Shown: one piece after another, positions 58,582 through 64,000 of the stretch
Position numbering within the stretch: the first letter of the stretch is position 1
Layout of the letters: the number at the start of each line of letters is the position of its first letter
Assembly: GCA_017893485.1 (NCBI GenBank)
Contig: CM030362.1
Coordinates: 256,908,744 to 256,972,743 of the forward strand
DNA from: Hemerocallis citrina
Lineage: Eukaryota; Streptophyta; Magnoliopsida; Asparagales; Asphodelaceae
Direction of reading: 5' to 3'
Length of the DNA: 64,000 bases
Translations under genes and position numbers: made by a program
Notes under the pieces: model-generated
Seen by the model: the letters and a program-made list of their open reading frames with translations, nothing else
Told to the model about the DNA's origin: nothing
Databases searched by the model: none

Positions 58582-59787
58582 TGTAACGTCCCTGCCCCTA
58601 GCTCAGACCATTTATAAAATTTATCAGACAAATTATTTATAGTATAGCAACTGCCCACCACAGGCTGCCTCTCAAAAGGTGGTTAACCGGATTGGTGACT
58701 CTTGATCATAGGCTACATTACTTATATTTATTTTGTTCTTGTATTTTTTTGATATGGGACAATCCCATACTCAAACTCCTCTTCTCTTTCCGTAAGTACA
58801 GCCGAAAATCCCAAGGGGCCCCATTGTACACGTCACCAAGAAAAGACCAGAGTGTGTTGTCTTCACAAGGCGAGCCCCCCATGGGTGACGTCATCGTGAT
58901 GTCACCGCCTAATAACAACAGAGCTCCAACAGAGCTCTTTTGCTGTTCTTCACGTGGGCCCCCTCGTTACCATTTTCACATATTTACATTATTTGCCATC
59001 AAGCCTTTTTTTTACATATATATATATATATTATGTATTATATACTATTATATCATTTTAGAAATTACGGGGTGTTACACACACCCCCCTTCAGAAATCA
59101 GTATCTTCACTGAGCACGGGGCATCACAATCTAGTGCAGGATCTACTTTCTAGTCGATGTGGAGCAGTCCGTGAGCGTCGCTCTCATCTTGGAATACTAG
59201 AGACCAATCCCACTCTGCGGATCATTCTATGGCCTTTACGTTGGGGATTGTCTCACATCGCCGATCATTCTGGAGTCCATAACTCACGGCTATCCCACAC
59301 TCGGTGTCGAAAGTCGGCTCTGATACCATTTGTAATGTCCCTACCCCTAGCTCAGACAATTTATACAATTTAGAAGACAAATTATTTATAGTATAGTACA
59401 ACTGCCCACCACAGGCTGCCTCTCAAAAGGTGGTTAACCGAATTGGTGACTCTTGATCATAGACTATTATGTTTATTATTATTTTATTCTAGTTGCATTC
59501 CCGATGTGGGACAATATATAATACTCTTTCTGTCCTCTGCATGTACACCACCCCATGTCACCCACGTCAGCATGGCAAGAGCAGCAACTGCTCTCTTTCT
59601 CACCGGGTGCCCCCTACTGGCGACGTCATTAATGACGTCACTGAAGGCCACATCAGCAAATCATTGTTGTTGTTTCGAACCGTGTGGGCCCCCTCCTTCC
59701 AACATTTATTTACATATTTTGCCATCCTCCCTTTGTACCATTATATATACTACTATATAGCTATTTTTAAAATTACAGGATGTTACA
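58582..59787 (-). mobile_element. TRIM (terminal-repeat retrotransposon in miniature)
   Basis: LTRs at 58582-59079 (TGTAACGTCCCTGCCCC...GGGGTGTTACA) and 59331-59787 (TGTAATGTCCCTACCCC...GGATGTTACA) flank only 251 bp. On the minus strand the primer site TGGTATCAGAGC (59328-59317) precedes the right LTR, and a tract AAGGGGGGTGTG abuts the left LTR at 59080. No coding. The shared LTR block CCACAGGCTGCCTCTCAAAA is strongly conserved. LTR sequences also contain CACGTGGGCCCCCT-type words and TGACGTCA, a bZIP-type motif. Confidence 0.85.
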
Positions 59788-59849
59788 TATACCCCCCTTT
59801 AGAAATCACCCCGTAATTTCTAAAAATGGTATCAGAGCCGACTAGACAA
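59788..59849 (+). repeat. Inverted TRIM remnant with a second primer site
   Basis: After the right LTR comes ACCCCCCTTTAGAAATCA, a copy of the TRIM's polypurine region. Then CACCCCGTAATTTCTAAAA, the start of a TRIM LTR in the opposite sense, runs straight into TGGTATCAGAGCCGAC (59827-59842). The LTR is almost completely deleted, leaving its first 20 bases fused to the primer site. Confidence 0.55.
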
Positions 59850-60439
59850 GTGTGCATAGGTTCGACAAGTGTGCATTAGTTTTCATTATAAGCATTTGTC
59901 ATTTCCTTGACTTGATTTATGCTTGTTTTTTTTTTTTTGTTTTCTATACTTGACACTTAGCCTAGTTCACTTGATGATTTACGTTTCTTTTGTTGTTATT
60001 TTATATTTCATTTGTCATTACCATGTTAATATGTTGACTATGAGTTCGTTTTTATGTTTTGTTTAAAGTTGTATTTCTTTTGAATATCACTCACACCGTT
60101 ATGGCTAACCCCTATAGTTTTGGGGGTTAGAGTTATCTTTAGCCTCATGTTTCACAGGCAGGTACCTTTAGCATGGAGTTGGGAGCTTGTGGTAAAATGT
60201 TTGATGTTATCATATATGCTGTAAAAAGATGTGTAAATATGGAACTGTGTTGTAGAATAAATTATGATTCAAGATGTTAATTTCCACTGTGCTTTGTAAA
60301 AGAAATGAAATATTGTAATAGAAGTTTTTTTTTAAAAAAAATCGTGTTTCTACTGTGTTTAAAATTACAATTCAGGTGGATGCTGAAAATTGTGCCACGT
60401 ATTTCTGGGTATAATTATTGAAAATTCGGGCAGCTACAG
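59850..60439 (+). mobile_element. Family E gypsy LTR 3' tail
   Basis: Matches 7280-7882 along its length (ACAAGTGTGCATTAG, CACCGTTATGGCTAACCCC, GTGCCACGTATTTCTGGG) and ends TTCGGGCAGCTACA at 60439. Confidence 0.7.
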
Positions 60440-60730
60440 AGTTGGAATTACCGGAGGAATTGGCACAAGTGCATGATGTGTTCCATGTGTCAATGTTGAG
60501 GAAGTATGTGCCGGATCCGAGTCATCAGTTGACGGAAGTGGCCTGAGGGTCTACAGCTGAACTTGGGCTACAAGGAGCAGCCTGTGGAGGTTGTTGACCG
60601 TCGAAAGAAGGTATTGAGGAAAAAGGTGATACTTGTGGTCAAAGTGCTGTGGAGGAACCAGTTGGTCGAGGAAGCTACTTGGGAGCCAGAGGATCGCATG
60701 AAGAAGGATTTTCCCGAGCTCTTTGTATGA
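60440..60730 (+). pseudogene. Gypsy integrase C-terminus and chromodomain
   Basis: The plus-strand frame reads LPEELAQVHDVFHVSMLRKY and VPDPSHQLTEV, then a stop and frameshift. It continues as QPVEVVDRRKKVLRKKVILV and VLWRNQLVEEATWEPEDRMK, ending FPELFV and TGA at 60728-60730. This is the chromodomain of a Tekay/Del-type chromovirus, intact here to its natural stop, and more complete than element A's copy at 26278. Everything upstream in pol is replaced by the LTR tail. Confidence 0.85.
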
Positions 60731-60869
60731 TTGTATTCTTTTGCTTGAATTGTAATTCTCTTTGGATGATTGTGTTCTTTTAAATTGTATTTCCATTTAT
60801 CTAGCTGTACTCTTTTGACTTATGATTGTTTGTCCCTATTAGCGGTAGTTCTGAGGACAGAACTATTCT

Positions 60870-60882
60870 AAGGAGGGAGTGA
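60870..60882 (+). promoter_or_regulatory. Polypurine tract
   Basis: AAGGAGGGAGTGA directly precedes the LTR start at 60883. It is the plus-strand primer of this element. Confidence 0.8.
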
Positions 60883-62724
60883 TGTAACACTCTAGATTTT
60901 TTTAAAAATGATTTTGAATTAATGAATGAATTAAAGTGAAATTTTGGTGATTTAATAAACTTTTCTTGAATTTTACCTTTTGCACGTGCAAACACTTTCC
61001 TTGGGAAACATAAAGTCAAGAATTTTGATTAGAAGACCTAATATTTGTTAGTGTATATTAATTTCAAATTTCTGGATTTTATAAATCACTATCGTTATTT
61101 TTCGCAAATATTGATAAATGAAGGATCTCTTTGCAAAAACAATTTCAATTGGAGGCAAAATTTCAAAAACAATTTTTTTATGGGATGAAGTTAAGGCCGA
61201 CCAGATCTGGAGAGATTGAGGGGATTTAAACCCTACCTTACTTGATTACCTAACTACCTAATATAATGACTCCAGATATCTTTCAAGAGAATATTCTGTA
61301 AATCTTTTCGAAAAACCTAAAAAGGGAATCCCGACTATTATATACTGCAATAGCCGCCCCCTCCCCTGTTGTGAAATCAAAAATTTATTTTCTCTTCATA
61401 TTCCTTGAGTTGGAGGATTGGATCTTGGAGTTCTTGAAAAAGGAGGAGAAGGGCTTTCTTTTATTTATTTTTTTCCTTCAAGTTGATCTTCATTAAAGGT
61501 AAGTGATACTTTTATTTTATTTTGTTGAGTATGATAGCTTGCCTAGTAGGATGCATGAGATTTCGTTGATATAGTGAATAATTTTGAATGAGTAAGTTAA
61601 AGAAAGATTTTCATATAACTTGGAGAATGATTGTATATAAAAGATTTATTAAGAATCATGGTGTTTTAATAGTGCTCAGGAAGATCTTGATTTCTTCTAC
61701 ACTATGCCTTGTTCAATCGTGTAGAGTTTTGCTGTTATCGAAATCTGTATGTAACATTTTGCGTATGGATAGATAAGGATGTGCTAGGATACTCTATCTG
61801 ATGTTCTGATGGAATGAAAACTTGACTCTCTTGCAGTTTGAATGTTTGGTTCTTAATTATTGGGTGAACTCTAGGCTACTCATTTGACCGTGATTTTCTA
61901 TTAGCAAATTAGCTTTGTTTTATGTACTTTAAACTCCTCGTGATCCAATATATTTTTAGACAATCAATCTGTTACAAAAAGTAGTTAAAGTATTACAGTT
62001 GAATGCACCCGTGCTTGATAAAGATGTGTGACCTTTCTAAAGATGAATAATTTTATAAAATGCACTACTTTGAGATAAACTACTATCTTCTAAAAGACTT
62101 TATACTTAAGGTACTCTTGATTTTCTTTTCGTTTACAAAATGTATAGATTAACTGTTGTATGTAATCTAAGTTATTCCAAGTAGTTTTCAAAGGAGTTCA
62201 AATGCTCTTATCTAATATGAGTTGCAAAGGAGTTTGAATCTGTGGAGTTTAAAGAGTATCGAGAAAGCCAGTTTATGAGCAAATAGTCAGGAGCAAACTG
62301 TTTTAACAGGACAATGAGTGTGTATAATGAATTGTATGTTGGGTTTTGAAAGAAAGAATTTTATGTTAATGATGGGGGAAATTTTTTTTAGTCAGTCAAG
62401 GTTAATTGATGTGGATAACTTGCATTTCCAGATTTTTTCTTAAGCCTTTAAATGGTCACTGTTGAGTCTGCATTTTATTTGAGAAGTTTTCAAATGTGAG
62501 CCCTTGTGCATGCAAATGTTTTAAACTGGTTGCATACTACTCTTGATATTGAAAGATTTTCTTTTATGTACTCTGTTGGACTGCAAATTTCATGAAGCCA
62601 ATCAAAGGTTTGAGTTGTGACTGGCACCGGTTGTATTATACATTTTTACATTCTATGTGCTTCAGATTTTTGAATATATATGTTCAGATTCCTTTAGCCA
62701 TACATTTTTCAGACTTTCCCTCGT

Positions 62725-62730
62725 TCTCCG

Positions 62731-62777
<47 letters not shown>

Positions 62778-62782
62778 TATAT
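62725..62782. repeat. TA/CA microsatellite
   Basis: (TA)n followed by (CA)n, about 50 bp. The open frame across it is an artefact of the repeat. Confidence 0.9.
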
Positions 62783-63077
62783 ATTCCAAATTTGATACCG
62801 TAGTTTCAGATTTTCATCACCCTTAATGTGCACAAGCTACATTTCAGTAAAAAGGACTATATATATATACATACATACAGACTTCATTATAAGGATTTCT
62901 CTTCTATGATGTATGCATAAACATGGGTTTCACTACAGCAGAAGGGTTTCTTCAATATCATGGGTACATTTCATTTCAGTAAAAGAGTTTCTCCTACACA
63001 CATGCACAGGATTCATTTCCACAAAAGGGATTTTCTATATCATACAAACATGTACCCAGGCTTCATTACAGGAAAGC

Positions 63078-63079
<2 letters not shown>

Positions 63080-63147
<68 letters not shown>

Positions 63148-63148
63148 A
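63080..63148. repeat. (TA)n microsatellite
   Basis: About 31 uninterrupted TA units (63080-63142), then GTATA. A second TA tract at 63320-63361 lies on the other side of the MITE, so both were probably one tract. Confidence 0.95.
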
Positions 63149-63319
63149 GGGAAAAAGGGATATGAGCAACTTGCTCATTTAGCAAATGAACAATTGATGA
63201 TGTGGCAAACATGTGATTGGAAAATCCTTGAAGGGTTAGTTGTCCAATGTATCACATGCATGCCACATAATCAATTGCTCATTTACTAAATGAGCAAGTT
63301 GCTCACATCCCTTTTACCC
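63149..63319. mobile_element. Palindromic MITE inside the TA microsatellite
   Basis: 171 bp starting GGGAAAAAGGGATATGAGC and ending GCTCACATCCCTTTTACCC. The two arms of about 65-70 bp are near-perfect inverted repeats sharing GAGCAACTTGCTCATTTAG and ATGTGGCA. A short inner region has TTGG...CCAA. Flanking TA on both sides is compatible with a TA or longer AT duplication. No coding. Confidence 0.8.
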
Positions 63320-63361
<42 letters not shown>

Positions 63362-63937
63362 GCGCACAAACTTCACTTCAGTGAAGAGGATTTTATAGAT
63401 ATATATGCACAAACTTATTTCAGTGAAGGGATTTTCTATATCACTTATACACACACATATGCTTCATCACAATAAAAATGACTTTTCTATGTATATATAC
63501 ACACATAAGCTCACCACAGGAAAAAGGATTTCTACACATATACATATATATACTTATACGTACACACAAACTTGATGCAAATGAAACTTTTTTAAGTACA
63601 AGGAGAATTAACTGTTAAGAACCTAATTAATCCAGAATTATGTTAGTTTCAGAATTATTAGACATATATGTCAGTTTTCATACTTGTAGTTTCAGATCCT
63701 GGACATATATATATTTTCAGGTTTTCGTATTGGATAATTTCAGACTCATTACTCTCATATGTACATATATTTTCAGATCTCATTATAAGTTGGTTTCAGA
63801 TTTTCAATTGCTTCCAGATTGACCTATATTTCATAATTAAAATACTCTTAGTCTTAGCTTTCATCTCATCTCAAGCTTGCATATATACTCAGATCTTTAC
63901 GCTTGATAGTTTCACCTTTCATGGCATCTCAAGATCT

Positions 63938-63938
63938 G

Positions 63939-63970
<32 letters not shown>

Positions 63971-63984
63971 TATATATATACAAG
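63938..63984. repeat. CA/TA microsatellite
   Basis: (CA)n of about 14 units with one CG interruption, followed by (TA)n. Confidence 0.9.
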
Positions 63985-64000
63985 TTTTGATACTTGTTGG

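Larger units (their letters stand above)
62830..63620 (+). repeat. Degenerate minisatellite of about 45-60 bp units
   Basis: Units of the form ACACAnnCTTCATTTCAGTAAAAGGGATTTTCTATAT recur at about 62837, 62879, 62925, 62970, 63013, 63060, 63367, 63411, 63459, 63505 and 63565. TA runs expand between them. Confidence 0.7.
60883..64000 (+). mobile_element. 3' LTR of the chromovirus (runs past the window)
   Basis: Starts TGTAACACTCTAGATTTTT, the same family start as element A's LTR (TGTAACACCCTAGATTTT on the minus strand at 34607). No end is seen by 64000, so the LTR exceeds 3.1 kb or contains insertions. 61330-61500 has a GGAGGATTGGATCTTGGAG leader-like segment followed by GGTAAGTGATACTTT. The rest is AT-rich with no supported frame. 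Confidence 0.65.

Noticed and set aside
62960..63289. 109-residue open frame
   Set aside because: Generated by TA and CA microsatellites (poly Ile-Tyr).

Overview
This is plant nuclear DNA, probably from a eudicot. It has spliced gene fragments of plant families, tRNA-Met primer sites, and CACTA, hAT, Helitron and chromovirus elements. I find no intact host gene in the 64 kb. Almost every base I can assign belongs to transposable elements nested inside one another, and all the retroelement coding regions are broken.

Region by region. 1-8132: a 6,150-bp CACTA-type DNA transposon (199-6348, TSD ACT) carries intron-containing fragments of an ALBINO3/OXA-type insertase gene, a plant O-fucosyltransferase and one or two unrecognised exons. 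It lies next to a Ty3/gypsy LTR remnant. 8133-12025: an LTR whose upstream half matches one retrotransposon family and whose downstream half matches another. 12440-12890: the start of a hAT transposase, cut off by the next insertion. 12891-26277: a minus-strand chromovirus-like element (element B) with LTRs of about 4.9 kb containing 184-bp tandem arrays. Its internal region is collapsed, and a foreign LTR sits inside its 3' LTR. 26278-34607: a minus-strand Tekay/Del-type chromovirus (element A) with decayed gag-pol and one 3.3-kb LTR. 34608-37600: a hAT terminus, an LTR tail and a broken GRF zinc-finger gene.

37600-44600: the 3' part of a Tat-lineage gypsy element, with an antisense coiled-coil/Transposase_28 ORF interrupted by a solo copia LTR (TSD CAAAC). 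44768-46493: a non-autonomous Helitron. 47286-49296: a non-coding LTR element. 49407-58535: a copia element hit by a solo gypsy LTR (TSD CAAAG), which was itself hit by a second solo LTR (TSD ATATC/ATGTC), and further altered by an inverted copy of its own LTR. 58582-59838: a TRIM with an inverted remnant. 59850-64000: an LTR tail, a chromodomain fragment and a long LTR holding microsatellites, a minisatellite and a palindromic MITE.

The genes do not form a pathway. The interest lies in gene capture by the CACTA element, modular exchange of LTR halves, conserved tRNA-like modules in two LTRs, and a nesting order readable from target-site duplications. Family names come from motifs read by eye; no database search was run. 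Boundaries marked approximate could move by tens of bases.
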